Assembly (NCBI GenBank): GCA_035623075.1
Contig: DASPUC010000015.1
Location: 41,001-105,000 of the forward strand
Reading direction: 5' to 3'
From: Nitrospiraceae bacterium
Lineage (GTDB): Bacteria; Nitrospirota; Nitrospiria; Nitrospirales; Nitrospiraceae
DNA: 64,000 nt
The notes under the pieces are model-generated. The model was not told the DNA's origin. It ran no database searches and saw nothing but the letters and a program-made list of their open reading frames with translations. Each line of letters begins with the position of its first letter. Position 1 is the stretch's first letter. Shown here piece after piece: positions 45,644-55,156 of this stretch. A program made the position numbers and the translations under genes.

Positions 45644-47403
45644 AGATCCGAACACATCGGTGCGGAGAGTTGAATAAAACGCATGTCGGCCAAACCGTGG
45701 TTCTCAACGGATGGGTCCAGCGCCGCCGCGACCATGGCATGGTGATGTTCATCGACCTCCGCGATCGCACGGGCATCACGCAAATTGTGTTCAACGCGGA
45801 ACGGAATGCCTCTGTCCATCACGCCGCCCATGCGCTGAGAAGCGAATGTGTCGTGGCGATCACCGGGCAAGTTATGGCGCGGCCGGCAGAGTCGAGGAAT
45901 CCAAACCTGCCGACCGGTGACATCGAAGTCTTTGTGGACGCGGTTGAGATCTTGAACGAAGCCAAGACGCCTCCGTTCGTCATCGAGGATGATGCCGACG
46001 TCACGGAAGCCGTTCGTCTCAAGTATCGCTACCTCGATTTGCGCCGTCCCAAGATGCAGCGGCTGCTCGCGATGCGGCATGAAGTCACGCAGGCGGTCCG
46101 GAGTTTCTTGAATCATGAGGGGTTTCTCGAAATCGAGACGCCGATCCTGACGAAAAGCACACCGGAGGGTGCGCGGGACTATCTGGTGCCCAGCCGAGTC
46201 TATCCCGGCATGTTCTTCGCGCTCCCGCAGTCGCCGCAGCTCTTCAAGCAAGTTCTGATGGTGAGCGGGGTTGATCGGTACTACCAGATCGCCCGTTGTT
46301 TCAGGGACGAGGATCTACGGAATGATCGCCAGCCGGAGTTCACGCAAATTGATGTTGAGATGTCGTTTGTCGATCGTGACCAGGTCATGAGTGTCATGGA
46401 ACGGATGATTGTCACGGTCTTCCGCGAGGCTGGCGGCATCCAGCTGCCGACGCCGTTTCCACGCATGACCTATGCCGAGGCGATGGGACGATATGGCTCG
46501 GACAAACCGGATCTGCGGTTTGAGATGCCGCTTTACGACGTGACGGCCTTTGGCGCCACGAGTGAGTTCAAGGTGTTTCGGGAAGCCGCCACGAAGGGCA
46601 ACATCGTCAAGGCCATGATCGTGAAAGGCGGCGGGACTATCGCGAGGAGTCGAATCGATGCACTGGGGGAGACTGCGAGGAGCTTCGGAGCCAAGGGGCT
46701 GGCGTGGCTCAAAATCACGTCAGACGGCCAGCTCGACTCGGTTATCGCCAAGTTCCTCGATGCAAAGGCCTTTGCGGCTGCTCTGCCTGAGGCCAAGCCA
46801 GGAGATCTCGTCCTGTTCGGTGCGGACAAGCCGTCGATCGTGCACGATGTCATGGGACGGGTCAGATTGTTGCTCGGTGAGGAACTGAACCTGATCGACA
46901 AGACGGCCTGGAAGCCGGTCTGGGTGACAGAATTTCCCCTGCTGGACTATTCAGAGGAAGAGAAGCGTTACGTGTTCATGCACAATCCCTTCGCCGCGCC
47001 GATGGATGAGGACCTCTCGTTGCTCGATGCGGAACCCTTGAAGGCTCGTGCCAAGGCCTACGACATGGTTCTCAACGGTAACGAAGTTGGCGGAGGGAGC
47101 ATCCGGAATCACCGAAGCGAGATCCAGCTCAAGATTCTCGACTTGCTGGGGATGAGGAAAGATCAGGCCCAGGCGAAATTCGGTTTTCTACTCGAAGCTC
47201 TGGATTACGGCGCGCCGCCGCATGGGGGCATTGCCTTTGGCCTCGACCGGCTCATCATGCTGCTCGGCGGGGCGGATTCCATCCGGGACGTGATCGCGTT
47301 TCCAAAGACTCAGAAAGCGCAATGTCCGCTCACCGACGCGCCGTCCTCAGTGGGCCCGGATCAGCTCAAGGAACTTCGCATCAAACTCGACTTGGTGGAG
47401 TAA
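45640..47403 (+). CDS. aspS: Aspartyl-tRNA synthetase
   Basis: 587 residues from ATG 45640 (AAGGTGA upstream; ATGA overlap). The anticodon-binding OB domain (about 1-105) has [21 protein letters not shown]. Motif 2 is in [20 protein letters not shown] and motif 3 in [15 protein letters not shown]. The bacterial GAD insertion lies at about 290-410. Without asnRS or gatCAB in the window one cannot tell whether it also charges tRNA-Asn. Confidence 0.98.
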   Translation: MKIRTHRCGELNKTHVGQTVVLNGWVQRRRDHGMVMFIDLRDRTGITQIVFNAERNASVHHAAHALRSECVVAITGQVMARPAESRNPNLPTGDIEVFVDAVEILNEAKTPPFVIEDDADVTEAVRLKYRYLDLRRPKMQRLLAMRHEVTQAVRSFLNHEGFLEIETPILTKSTPEGARDYLVPSRVYPGMFFALPQSPQLFKQVLMVSGVDRYYQIARCFRDEDLRNDRQPEFTQIDVEMSFVDRDQVMSVMERMIVTVFREAGGIQLPTPFPRMTYAEAMGRYGSDKPDLRFEMPLYDVTAFGATSEFKVFREAATKGNIVKAMIVKGGGTIARSRIDALGETARSFGAKGLAWLKITSDGQLDSVIAKFLDAKAFAAALPEAKPGDLVLFGADKPSIVHDVMGRVRLLLGEELNLIDKTAWKPVWVTEFPLLDYSEEEKRYVFMHNPFAAPMDEDLSLLDAEPLKARAKAYDMVLNGNEVGGGSIRNHRSEIQLKILDLLGMRKDQAQAKFGFLLEALDYGAPPHGGIAFGLDRLIMLLGGADSIRDVIAFPKTQKAQCPLTDAPSSVGPDQLKELRIKLDLVE

Positions 47404-47423
47404 ACGGACGGAACTGACACATC

Positions 47424-48587
47424 ATGGCCGGCAATACCTTCGGGCGACTCTTCACGGTGACTTCCTTCGGTGAAAGCCACGGGCCTGCGATCGGTTGCGT
47501 GGTCGATGGGTGCCCGCCCGGCATGGCTCTGTCGGCGGAGGACGTTCAAAAGGATCTCGATCGACGAAAGCCCGGGACGTCGCGACACGTAACGCAACGG
47601 CAGGAATCCGACATCGTCGAGATTCTCTCGGGTGTGTTCGAAGGGAAAACGACCGGGACCCCCATTGCTCTGCTCATTCGAAACGAGGACGCGCGAGGTC
47701 GCGACTACGGTAATCTCGTCGACACGTTTCGTCCGGGGCATGCGGACTATACCTATTGGCAGAAATACGGCATCCGTGACCATCGAGGTGGGGGACGGGC
47801 CTCCGCCCGTGAAACGGCGGTGCGTGTCGCGGCTGCGGCCATTGCGAGAAAGTGGCTCACGGAAAAGCACGGCGTCATCATACACGGCTACCTGAGCCGG
47901 CTTGGGCCGATCGAGATTCCGTTCAAGACCTGGAGTGCCGTGAGTACAAATCCCTTTTTTGCGGCCGATCCCGATATCGTTCCCAAGCTTGAAGCCTTCA
48001 TGGATGATTTGCGCAAATCCGGTGATTCTGTCGGTGCGGCGATCACGACTGTCGCGGAACATGTGCCGGTCGGCCTCGGTGGTCCGGTCTATGCGAAATT
48101 GGATGCAGACCTCGCGGCGGCGATGATGAGCATCAACGCCGTGAAAGGTGTGGAAATCGGGTCAGGCTTTGCTTCGGTGACTCAACGCGGCTCGGAACAT
48201 GGCGACGAATTGACACCGGAGGGATTTCTCACCAACCATGCGGGCGGCATTCTCGGTGGCATTTCGACCGGCCAGAACGTCGTCGTCACAATCGGCATCA
48301 AGCCGACCTCGAGTGTCCGTCTCCCACGCCGATCGATCGATAAACAAGGTAATCCGGTCACCGTCGAGACGAACGGCCGCCACGATCCCTGTGTCGGTAT
48401 TCGAGCCACTCCCATCGCCGAAGCGATGATGGCGTTGGTCCTCATGGACCATGCCTTACTGCATCGTGCCCAAAATGCCGACGTAAAGACGCCCACCCCG
48501 AAGATTGCGGGCTGTCCCCAGAACAGCTCGCACGCCAAGAGCGTCGCCGGACCGGCCAAGATTAACCCCATGCCGGATGAAGCCTAG
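47424..48587 (+). CDS. aroC: Chorismate synthase
   Basis: 387 residues. It makes chorismate from EPSP using reduced FMN. Family signatures are [20 protein letters not shown] at the N-terminus, [16 protein letters not shown], and [16 protein letters not shown]. The C-terminal 30 residues are an extra Pro/Lys tail. FMN dependence links it loosely to the rib genes upstream. Its last 11 bases overlap the ABC ATPase start. Confidence 0.97.
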   Translation: MAGNTFGRLFTVTSFGESHGPAIGCVVDGCPPGMALSAEDVQKDLDRRKPGTSRHVTQRQESDIVEILSGVFEGKTTGTPIALLIRNEDARGRDYGNLVDTFRPGHADYTYWQKYGIRDHRGGGRASARETAVRVAAAAIARKWLTEKHGVIIHGYLSRLGPIEIPFKTWSAVSTNPFFAADPDIVPKLEAFMDDLRKSGDSVGAAITTVAEHVPVGLGGPVYAKLDADLAAAMMSINAVKGVEIGSGFASVTQRGSEHGDELTPEGFLTNHAGGILGGISTGQNVVVTIGIKPTSSVRLPRRSIDKQGNPVTVETNGRHDPCVGIRATPIAEAMMALVLMDHALLHRAQNADVKTPTPKIAGCPQNSSHAKSVAGPAKINPMPDEA

Positions 48588-49374
48588 CCCTTTTATTGAG
48601 ATTGAACACGCCACGGTGTTTCGAGGCGATGTCTGCGCGCTTCAGGATTTCTCTCTCACCGTCAAGTCGGGCGAACACCTGGCCATTCTTGGCCCCAACG
48701 GCTCCGGCAAATCGACTTTTTTAAAATTGCTCGCCGGGGAAATCCATCCGGTTCCGAACGACAACACCCGTATCCGGCTGTTCGGGAACGAGCGGTGGAA
48801 TGTGTGGGACGTGCGAAAACAGCTGGGATTCGTCTCCCACGATTTGCAGCATCACTATATGGACTATGTGCTGGGGCTCAAGGTGGTCCTCTCCGGTTAC
48901 TATGCCAGCATCGGGATCTACGGCTATCAGGAATTCGGTTACGCGCAGCTGGCGCGTGCCAGTGAAATCATGGACGAACTCGGCGTGGGTCACCTCAAAG
49001 AGCGGCGATTCGCCGACATGTCGACCGGCGAACAGCGCCGATGTTTGCTCGCTCGGGCGTTGGTGCATGATCCGGCCGTGTTGGTCCTCGACGAGCCGAC
49101 GAGCGGGCTTGATCTCAGCGCCTGCTTTCAGTACCTCGATCTAGTCAGAAAGTCGATGGGGCAAGACAAAACCGTCCTGCTGGTGACACACCACATCCAC
49201 GAGATTCCGCCGGAGGTCGAGCGGGTGATGATGCTCCAAGCGGGGATCGTTCTGCGCGATGGGAAGAAGCAGGATATCTTGACGGACGCCAACCTATCTC
49301 ACCTGTTTGGTCATCCGATGATGCTCGTCAAGGCGCACGGTTGGTATCAAGCACTACCTGGCGCACCGGCGTAG
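48577..49374 (+). CDS. ABC transporter ATP-binding protein, orphan
   Basis: 265 residues from ATG 48577. Walker A is [10 protein letters not shown], the signature is [16 protein letters not shown] and Walker B is [12 protein letters not shown], with the H-loop His in VTHHIHEIP. The sequence resembles the ModF/iron-transport half of ABC ATPases. No permease or binding protein is adjacent, so the partner is elsewhere or it acts as a soluble ATPase. The 11-base overlap with aroC suggests coupled translation. Confidence 0.9.
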   Translation: MKPSPFIEIEHATVFRGDVCALQDFSLTVKSGEHLAILGPNGSGKSTFLKLLAGEIHPVPNDNTRIRLFGNERWNVWDVRKQLGFVSHDLQHHYMDYVLGLKVVLSGYYASIGIYGYQEFGYAQLARASEIMDELGVGHLKERRFADMSTGEQRRCLLARALVHDPAVLVLDEPTSGLDLSACFQYLDLVRKSMGQDKTVLLVTHHIHEIPPEVERVMMLQAGIVLRDGKKQDILTDANLSHLFGHPMMLVKAHGWYQALPGAPA

Positions 49375-49387
49375 ACGGGGACGGAGG

Positions 49388-50464
49388 TCATCCGCCCCCG
49401 AGCACTACGGTGAATGTCAAGTCTGTATCGATGCGTCGCACTTTCACCGAGACCCGTTGACCCGGTGTGGTTCGTTCGATGAGATAATTTTTCAGGTGCG
49501 CGGCGTCAAGAATCTCCGTGTCATCGACGGCGAGGATGATGTCGTGTTTTTGAATGCCGGCGGATTTGGCCGGGTCCGCCACGTCCTTCACGGCGATGTG
49601 CCATCTGGTACCATCTTTGACGGCTGTCATATGGACGCCAAGTTTGGAAAAGCTGAGCGGTTTCCCGTCGATCGCAGCTGCGACGATACGTTGGGCGAGT
49701 ATGCCTGGGACGGCAAAGGCCATTTGGCTGCAATGGACCTGCGTCTCGTCTTTGTCGGTCTGAATGATCGCATGCATCACGCCGACCATCTCGCCCGCCA
49801 TGTTGAAAAGTCCACCGCCTGAATTGCCGCTGCAGGCCGAGAGGTCGACCTGTAGCAGTCTGGTCTCGACGGTTTGCAAGAACGTATTCGCGTTGCCGAT
49901 GCGGCCGAAGGCCATCGTGGGGCCCCAGCCCATCGGGTAACCGATCGTGAACACTTCCGTACCTGGTCCGACGCTGCCCGCTGCGAAGGGTACCGTGGCT
50001 GTCATCAAGGGACGGGTCTTTTCGGTGATACGGTAGACGACGACATCAAGATACGCGCTTTCGCCCACGAGCTGGGCCGGTAATTCGTGGAGGTCTGTGG
50101 TGATCAGGCGGACGTCTGATGGGAGGGTTGGACCGGACGGGCTGTTCCGTTCAACCGCATGGCGCGCCGTCACCACATATCCGTCGCGTAAGTGAACACC
50201 AGTTCCGCGGACGGCAATTTTTCCAGGCTTCTCCGGCGTTCTCGGGTCCTGGGTGTCTTCCAAAATCCCGACTGTGGCCCGTTTGGTCCGTTCAAAAATA
50301 TCTGTCACGTCTGGCGAAGAAGATCCACCAAGTGCTGGCTGTATCAGCGGTGACGCGAACATCGTACTCCCCGCCATAACCATCGCAAGGAAAGGAGAAA
50401 GCCTTCCTTTGCACGGAGCGAAAAATCCCACGAGCAGGTCCTTTCGATTCAGCGGTACTGGCAT
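49388..50464 (-). CDS. Trypsin-like serine protease with PDZ domain (S1C, DegP-like)
   Basis: 358 residues. A signal or anchor region (about 22-44) precedes the protease. The triad is H102 in TARHAVE, D140 in YLDVVVYRI and S215 in CSGNSGGGLF. A single PDZ domain occupies about 265-355 (AGIQKHDIILAVDDTEIL). It should work in the periplasm in protein quality control. The order is that of DegS, with one PDZ, but the N-terminus is longer. Confidence 0.92.
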   Translation of the reverse strand: MPVPLNRKDLLVGFFAPCKGRLSPFLAMVMAGSTMFASPLIQPALGGSSSPDVTDIFERTKRATVGILEDTQDPRTPEKPGKIAVRGTGVHLRDGYVVTARHAVERNSPSGPTLPSDVRLITTDLHELPAQLVGESAYLDVVVYRITEKTRPLMTATVPFAAGSVGPGTEVFTIGYPMGWGPTMAFGRIGNANTFLQTVETRLLQVDLSACSGNSGGGLFNMAGEMVGVMHAIIQTDKDETQVHCSQMAFAVPGILAQRIVAAAIDGKPLSFSKLGVHMTAVKDGTRWHIAVKDVADPAKSAGIQKHDIILAVDDTEILDAAHLKNYLIERTTPGQRVSVKVRRIDTDLTFTVVLGGG

Positions 50465-50547
50465 GACAGTATAGTCAGTTTCATCATGCGATGAAACTGG
50501 CTGGGCCTCGTGGTATGGTGAAAGTACTGAAACTCAGGAGGTTGTCA

Positions 50548-50859
50548 GTGGCCGAGAAATGGAAAATGTTGGCCGGTATATTCGTCGCGATGATGGTATG
50601 TGTCGAATCTGCTTCTGCAGCTGAGACGTCAAAGACGTCAGCGCGCGAGGATCATGGTGTCGCGGAACGGCTCGGCGAAGCCGCTGAGAATGTCGGGAAG
50701 AAGATCGAGCAGGCAGTGACCGGGGTCGCGAAACAATTCGAGGAACAACGAGTGGGGGAACGATTCGTGGAGACGATCAAGAAGGCTGGCACGAAGACCG
50801 GTGAAGAGCTGGAACGTGTCGGAAAAAAGATCGAGGACGCGTTCTCAAAGGAGCCGTGA
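50548..50859 (+). CDS. Small secreted helical protein, 103 aa
   Basis: GTG 50548 is chosen over 50491 because AGGAGG sits seven bases upstream. A signal peptide ends near ESASAAETS. The mature part is a charged amphipathic helix array (RLGEAAENVGKKIEQAVTGV, GTKTGEELERVGKKIEDA) with an 11-residue-like spacing, as in some stress or LEA-like proteins. Family not recognised. Confidence 0.7.
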   Translation: MAEKWKMLAGIFVAMMVCVESASAAETSKTSAREDHGVAERLGEAAENVGKKIEQAVTGVAKQFEEQRVGERFVETIKKAGTKTGEELERVGKKIEDAFSKEP

Positions 50860-50875
50860 CCCTGGCAGTATCTCT

Positions 50876-51319
50876 TTACGGCTTCTTGCGAAATCCGAAA
50901 AAGACCCCGGCGGCTCCTGATCCAGCCGACGGCAGGTAGCCGGTCAGTAGTTGCTTAAGACTTTCCGCTTCTCCATGCACCCACGCAAGGCTTTGCGAGA
51001 CGTTCTGTTCGATCACAGGCCAATTAATATCGATCCATCCTGTTGATTTCAACAGCCCGATGAGGGCTAGGAGTACAGCTGCGATCAACGCCGTAATCTT
51101 GAGTGCGCGTCGACAGGCCCAGCCGATTAAAAACCCCCCGAGATAACTCCCCCCGACTCGTGCCAAAGTCGGTGACATGAGGTCGTTCATCCAGGCTGCA
51201 AGGCCGGCAACCGTGGCGGCTCCCGCTGCCAGAAACGACTTGGCCTGCCAAGGCGGATTGGCGAACACATCGTCCAGCAGCGTCGTTGAGACTCGTGCGT
51301 GATGCTGGTCTTGGCTCAT
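50876..51319 (-). CDS. FUN14 domain membrane protein
   Basis: 147 residues from ATG 51319. Two or three membrane helices with the FUN14 signature GGSYLGGFLIGWACRRALKI. A frame extension to 51418 only overlaps the preceding gene. Bacterial FUN14 proteins have no assigned role. The gene starts four bases inside the zinc peptidase gene (ATGA), so the two should be made together. Confidence 0.82.
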   Translation of the reverse strand: MSQDQHHARVSTTLLDDVFANPPWQAKSFLAAGAATVAGLAAWMNDLMSPTLARVGGSYLGGFLIGWACRRALKITALIAAVLLALIGLLKSTGWIDINWPVIEQNVSQSLAWVHGEAESLKQLLTGYLPSAGSGAAGVFFGFRKKP

Positions 51320-52179
51320 AACCTCGAATCCTCGAATGTGTTGCAGGCGGAGGGATCGCCGCGTTCGAGACCTCGTTTGAGCCAAGCCGTCCGCTGTTCG
51401 GACGATCCATGGGTCCAACTCTCCGGCTGGACGTAACCTTGCGATCGACGTTGAAGCCGGTCGTCGCCGATCGCCGAGGCGGCGTGCAACCCCGCTTCAA
51501 AATCTCCTGGCTCAATCAAATCGCGGTCCCGCTTTGCATGGTATCCCCAGACACCGGCAAAACAATCGGCCTGGAGTTCCAACCGGACCGACAAGGCGTT
51601 CGCTTCGCGGTTGGAGGTCTGATGCTGGAGGCGGGTCACCTTGTCGGCGATTCCCAGCAGATTTTGCACATGATGCCCCACTTCGTGAGCGATCACGTAA
51701 GCCTGGGCGAACTCGCCCGGCGCGCCAAGTCGATGAGACAGCTCATCGAAAAACGAGAGATCCAGATATACCTTTCGGTCTCCCGGACAATAGAAGGGGC
51801 CAACGGCCGACGATGTTGTGCCGCATGCTGAGCGCACCGCACCGGTGAAGAGCACCAGCCGGGGATCTTCATAGGAACGTCCGATCGTCGGAAGGAGTCG
51901 GCGCCAGGTCTCTTCCGTATCTGCCAGGACGACAGAGGCGAATGTGCCGAGTCGGTCGTTGGGTGAACCGGTTGAAGCAGTCTGGGTGTCCTCAGGGGCA
52001 GGATTCATGCTCTGCATGTCGTTAATCATGTTGAGGATGGTCAGGGGGTTGTTTCCGGTGAAATAACTGATGGCGAGCACGAGGACGATGCCGCTGATGC
52101 CGAGACCGGCGCCTCCAACCCGGCCCATGCCACGCCGATCTTCGACGTTCTCGCTTTCTCGTTGGCCTTCCCAGCGCAT
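51316..52179 (-). CDS. Membrane-anchored zinc metallopeptidase (YpfJ-like)
   Basis: 287 residues from ATG 52179. One membrane helix (about 23-41) is followed by the neutral zinc metallopeptidase domain with HEVGHHVQN at 165-173 and the third ligand region ELQADCFAG. FYCPGDRKVYLDLSFFDEL is a family hallmark. It faces the periplasm. The translational coupling to the FUN14 gene suggests a shared role. Confidence 0.92.
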   Translation of the reverse strand: MRWEGQRESENVEDRRGMGRVGGAGLGISGIVLVLAISYFTGNNPLTILNMINDMQSMNPAPEDTQTASTGSPNDRLGTFASVVLADTEETWRRLLPTIGRSYEDPRLVLFTGAVRSACGTTSSAVGPFYCPGDRKVYLDLSFFDELSHRLGAPGEFAQAYVIAHEVGHHVQNLLGIADKVTRLQHQTSNREANALSVRLELQADCFAGVWGYHAKRDRDLIEPGDFEAGLHAASAIGDDRLQRRSQGYVQPESWTHGSSEQRTAWLKRGLERGDPSACNTFEDSRL

Positions 52180-52323
52180 GAAGCTCCATGTGATGACAAT
52201 GATGGAGTCCATGGAAGCACATGAAGCAGCGAAGGATCAACAGCTATTCTGTTACGCGGAATTCAACGCGCGTTGTTTCGTGTGATGAGCGTCCATTGGA
52301 AGTTCGCGGCGATTGCTGAAGTA

Positions 52324-52352
52324 TTGAGGTCACAATACCCAGGGGCTATACT
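52324..52352 (+). promoter_or_regulatory. Candidate sigma-70 promoter
   Basis: TTGAGG (52324-52329), a 17-base spacer and TATACT (52347-52352) lie 40 bases before the lipoprotein gene. This is one of the better sigma-70 matches in the window. Confidence 0.45.
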
Positions 52353-52392
52353 GTAGTGGAGACTGACGGCGGCCTGACAAGGAGGTGGAGTT

Positions 52393-52818
52393 ATGCCATC
52401 TATGATGACCCGTGTAATTGGTATCACGCTCGGGTGCTATGCGGTCCTCGTGAGCGCTTGTACGACAACCCCGACTGGGACGACGAAGGACATATTCGAT
52501 TTCACGTCCAGCACGACGGGGAGGTCTTGGTATAACGAAGACGGCATGCTCCGTCCAGAGCATCGGCCGATCGCATTTACCACGGACAACTACGAAACAG
52601 TGAAGCGAGATATTGCGCGGGGCCAAGGCGAACATCTCGCATCACTGGCCACGCTGCTTGGTGTTTTGCCGACACGAGTTGATGAATTTGGGCTCCTTGC
52701 ACAGGCACGTTATGCAGCCGTGGAGTCTCCCAAGACGACCCCGGAGGAGATTTTGATCTCCATGAGGAACCTTTTGGACGAACATCCTGATTTGCTCTCC
52801 GGACGAAAGGTGAACTGA
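52393..52818 (+). CDS. Lipoprotein, DUF3015-like
   Basis: 141 residues. AAGGAGG precedes the ATG. The lipobox is LVSAC with Cys at residue 23. The mature part has TGRSWYNEDGMLRPEH and FTTDNYETVKRDIARGQGEH, then LASLATLLGV, which matches my memory of the DUF3015 family. Role unknown. A bidirectional hairpin separates it from the OmpA-like gene. Confidence 0.8.
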   Translation: MPSMMTRVIGITLGCYAVLVSACTTTPTGTTKDIFDFTSSTTGRSWYNEDGMLRPEHRPIAFTTDNYETVKRDIARGQGEHLASLATLLGVLPTRVDEFGLLAQARYAAVESPKTTPEEILISMRNLLDEHPDLLSGRKVN

Positions 52819-52906
52819 CGGGAGATGTTTGCGGGTAACGGTCGAAGAGCGGATTCCGCAGGACAAGAACGGCGGGAGCACAAACGAAGCGTTGACATGC
52901 TACAGA

Positions 52907-52938
52907 ACGGGAAGCCTGGGTTCGACCAGACTTCCCGT
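52907..52938. terminator. Bidirectional terminator hairpin
   Basis: ACGGGAAG (52907-52914) and CTGG pair with CCAG and CTTCCCGT (52931-52938) around GTTCGA, with a single C/A mismatch. It lies between two convergent genes. No T tract follows on either strand. Confidence 0.55.
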
Positions 52939-52952
52939 CAATCCCCGCCCTC

Positions 52953-54116
52953 CTAGTTCGATTGAGCCTTGAGTTGCCCCGCTATCTCTTTTAAGTCTCG
53001 GGGATATAAGATAATCTCGATCCGCCGGTTGGAGGCCCGGCCTTCTTCGGAATCGTTCGAGGCGATGGGGCGAGTCTCCGCGTAGCCAACAGCCGATAAA
53101 TATTGACGATCCACACCGCCCTGATCGATGAGAAATCTCACCACAGTCGTGGCCCGAGCCGTGGAGAGTTCCCAATTTGTTTTGAAACGGTCCTGCAACT
53201 TTGTGCTGATCGGCACGTTATCGGTGTGACCTTCGATACGAATCTGTTTGTCCGTGACAGTTTTCAAGACATCACCGACCTGTTTCAAGACTTTTACTCC
53301 CGCCGGTTTGACTTCCGCCTTCCCTGAATCGAAGAGGACGCGGTCAACCATGTTGATCGTGAGGCGGTCCCGCACCTGTTGAATCGTGATATTACCCTTC
53401 GCGATTTCGTCTTGCAGTGATTTAGACAGTTCCTGCTGGGTGCGGGTCAGGCGTGCAATTTCTTCCTCTTTGGCCTTTCGTTCCTGCTCGAGGCGCGCCC
53501 TTTCAGCTTCTTCGGATTTTAGGCGCTGGCGCTCCTGTTCCAGGCTGGCCGCGAGACCTGATTGCTCCTGACGGAGTTGTTCCCGTTCTTGAGCGATCCT
53601 GGCGGCATTGGCTTCTAGCTCGGTGGCATGTTTCTGGAGCTTCATGATCTGGTCCTGGGCAGAGGCATTTCCACTGGTCATTTTCTCTTCAAGATCCTTG
53701 ATTTGCCCCTGCACGGCACCCAATTCGTTGTTTAGCCGTCCCTTTTCCTGCTCGAGGCTATCAAGTTTGGATTGTAAATCTCCGGAACGTGCTTCAAGAG
53801 CCGCCCGTTCCTTCTCCAACGAAGCAGCCTGTTGTTCAGCAGCCTTGCGTTGGCTCGATTCCTGGTCGAAGTTCTGTTGCAGGCTGGCTAACTGCTGCTG
53901 AAACTGGTCATTCTGAGATTGCTGAGCTTGAGACTTTTTCTTCAAGGCCTCTAATTCAGCTGCTTGCTGGGCCGACAGCTTCTTGGCCGCTTCCAACTCG
54001 TTCAGGGTCTTCGTATGAGTTTCGGAACTGACACAGCCGACGGTCACCATCGCATAGATTGCGACCATTAGTAGAGGAGCGCGGTGGACGGTTGAATGCT
54101 CGAACCCTCGTCGCAT
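52953..54116 (-). CDS. OmpA-family lipoprotein with long coiled coil
   Basis: 387 residues. Lipobox TVGC gives lipidation at residue 28. A coiled coil runs from about 35 to 245, rich in Glu, Gln and Ala. The C-terminal OmpA domain binds peptidoglycan: VDRVLFDSGKAEVKPAG, RIEGHTDNVPI and SEEGRASNRRIEIIL. It should tether the envelope to the cell wall, like a long Pal protein. Confidence 0.92.
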   Translation of the reverse strand: MRRGFEHSTVHRAPLLMVAIYAMVTVGCVSSETHTKTLNELEAAKKLSAQQAAELEALKKKSQAQQSQNDQFQQQLASLQQNFDQESSQRKAAEQQAASLEKERAALEARSGDLQSKLDSLEQEKGRLNNELGAVQGQIKDLEEKMTSGNASAQDQIMKLQKHATELEANAARIAQEREQLRQEQSGLAASLEQERQRLKSEEAERARLEQERKAKEEEIARLTRTQQELSKSLQDEIAKGNITIQQVRDRLTINMVDRVLFDSGKAEVKPAGVKVLKQVGDVLKTVTDKQIRIEGHTDNVPISTKLQDRFKTNWELSTARATTVVRFLIDQGGVDRQYLSAVGYAETRPIASNDSEEGRASNRRIEIILYPRDLKEIAGQLKAQSN

Positions 54117-54404
54117 AGGAGCCTCCTTAAATAGAAAATGAATAGCGAACCTTCTGGAGACGCGAGCAATCTCGATGCCTATAGGCGGGATAGAACCTAT
54201 GATAGGAATCGATTTCTTCTCAAAGGGTTGGAGAGGAGGTTAGTGTCTCAGCGGTAGTGGAACAATTCGTCCTGTCCCATTATTCAACGAGTGATGTAGG
54301 AAAGGCCATACAGTTCGACAGGGGAATGGATTCAGGACACAGGGGTCCCTCTTGCATCGGTCCGATACAAAAGAAAGGCACGGCTACGTAGCCCACCGCG
54401 TGGA

Positions 54405-54430
54405 GGAGGCGCAGCGAGGGCTGCGCCTCC
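54405..54430 (-). terminator. Terminator after the small secreted peptide gene
   Basis: GGAGGCGCAGC and GCTGCGCCTCC form a perfect 11-bp stem with a GAGG loop, 11 bases past the stop codon at 54441. Further along lie a GGCTACGTAGCC palindrome (54382-54393) and a T-rich stretch on the minus strand. Confidence 0.65.
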
Positions 54431-54440
54431 CCTCAATCGA

Positions 54441-54617
54441 TTACTTGCCGCCCATGTCCTTCTTCTCGCTCTTCTTCTCGTCATCCGCTTTCGGGCCGGT
54501 CACGTCCTTCTTGTCCTTCTGTTCCGCGGGAGCCGGGTCCCCGGCGAAGGAGACGGCGGTGCCGATACCAAACGTGAGAAATGCGGTGAGGGCGAGCAAA
54601 CTTGCAACGCGAGTCAT
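54441..54617 (-). CDS. Small secreted Lys/Asp-rich peptide, 58 aa
   Basis: ATG 54617 follows AAGGAGG with ideal spacing. Residues 1-25 form a signal peptide (MTRVASLLALTAFLTFGIG, then AVSFAG). The mature part is PAPAEQKDKKDVTGPKADDE followed by KKSEKKDMGGK: alternating Lys and Asp/Glu, without hydrophobic residues. It is monocistronic with its own terminator. Such small charged periplasmic peptides are often stress-related, but no function can be assigned. Confidence 0.75.
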   Translation of the reverse strand: MTRVASLLALTAFLTFGIGTAVSFAGDPAPAEQKDKKDVTGPKADDEKKSEKKDMGGK

Positions 54618-55156
54618 TGGAAAACCTCCTTGATAAGTTGGATGACCGCCACAATGGCGGACGATCCGTGTGCAATGCCTGTGACCATCTATTTAATTGG
54701 GCGAGGCACTCGTTGTTGAGAGCAAGCGAAATGCCTCGTATCATAGGTGGGTGAAATGCACCAAGGTCATGAACGCCTATTTCGAAAGACACTGCAATTG
54801 CTGGGGTTACGAAGAAATCCCCAAAGTCGTCGATAGAACATGGGCAATACGTAACACAGAGCGGCAGTAGTGCCTGTAGGAGGTCCCCTACAGGGGATGA
54901 TTCAAGCAAATTGTTGCCAACTGGATAAGCAACTTACTCAGAATCAATGAATGACAAGATCAGTCTGGACTCAAAGATTCTGGCTCCGCGCCTCCAGTTG
55001 AATCCAGGTGTCTCTCAGCCTGCATCGGAAACAGAGGCTACGATGGTATTGGTCGTTGTCTCGCGCCTCATCTAGTCAGCAGCCCAATAGCGCACAAATC
55101 GTTTGAATCTGTCGAGCCAGTCGATTTATGCTTCAGTCCTTTCCGGCGGAGTGTCA
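54618..55156. other. Intergenic region with two hairpins
   Basis: No gene is seen. CCGCCA-CAA-TGGCGG (54646-54660) lies in the leader of the small peptide gene. CCTGTAGG and CCTACAGG (54873-54894) form an 8-bp stem around AGGTCC. A longer minus-strand frame across the area overlaps the peptide gene antiparallel and is discounted. Confidence 0.5.

Noticed and set aside
54481..54909. 142-codon minus-strand frame
   Set aside because: It overlaps the small secreted peptide gene in another frame and lacks a ribosome site.
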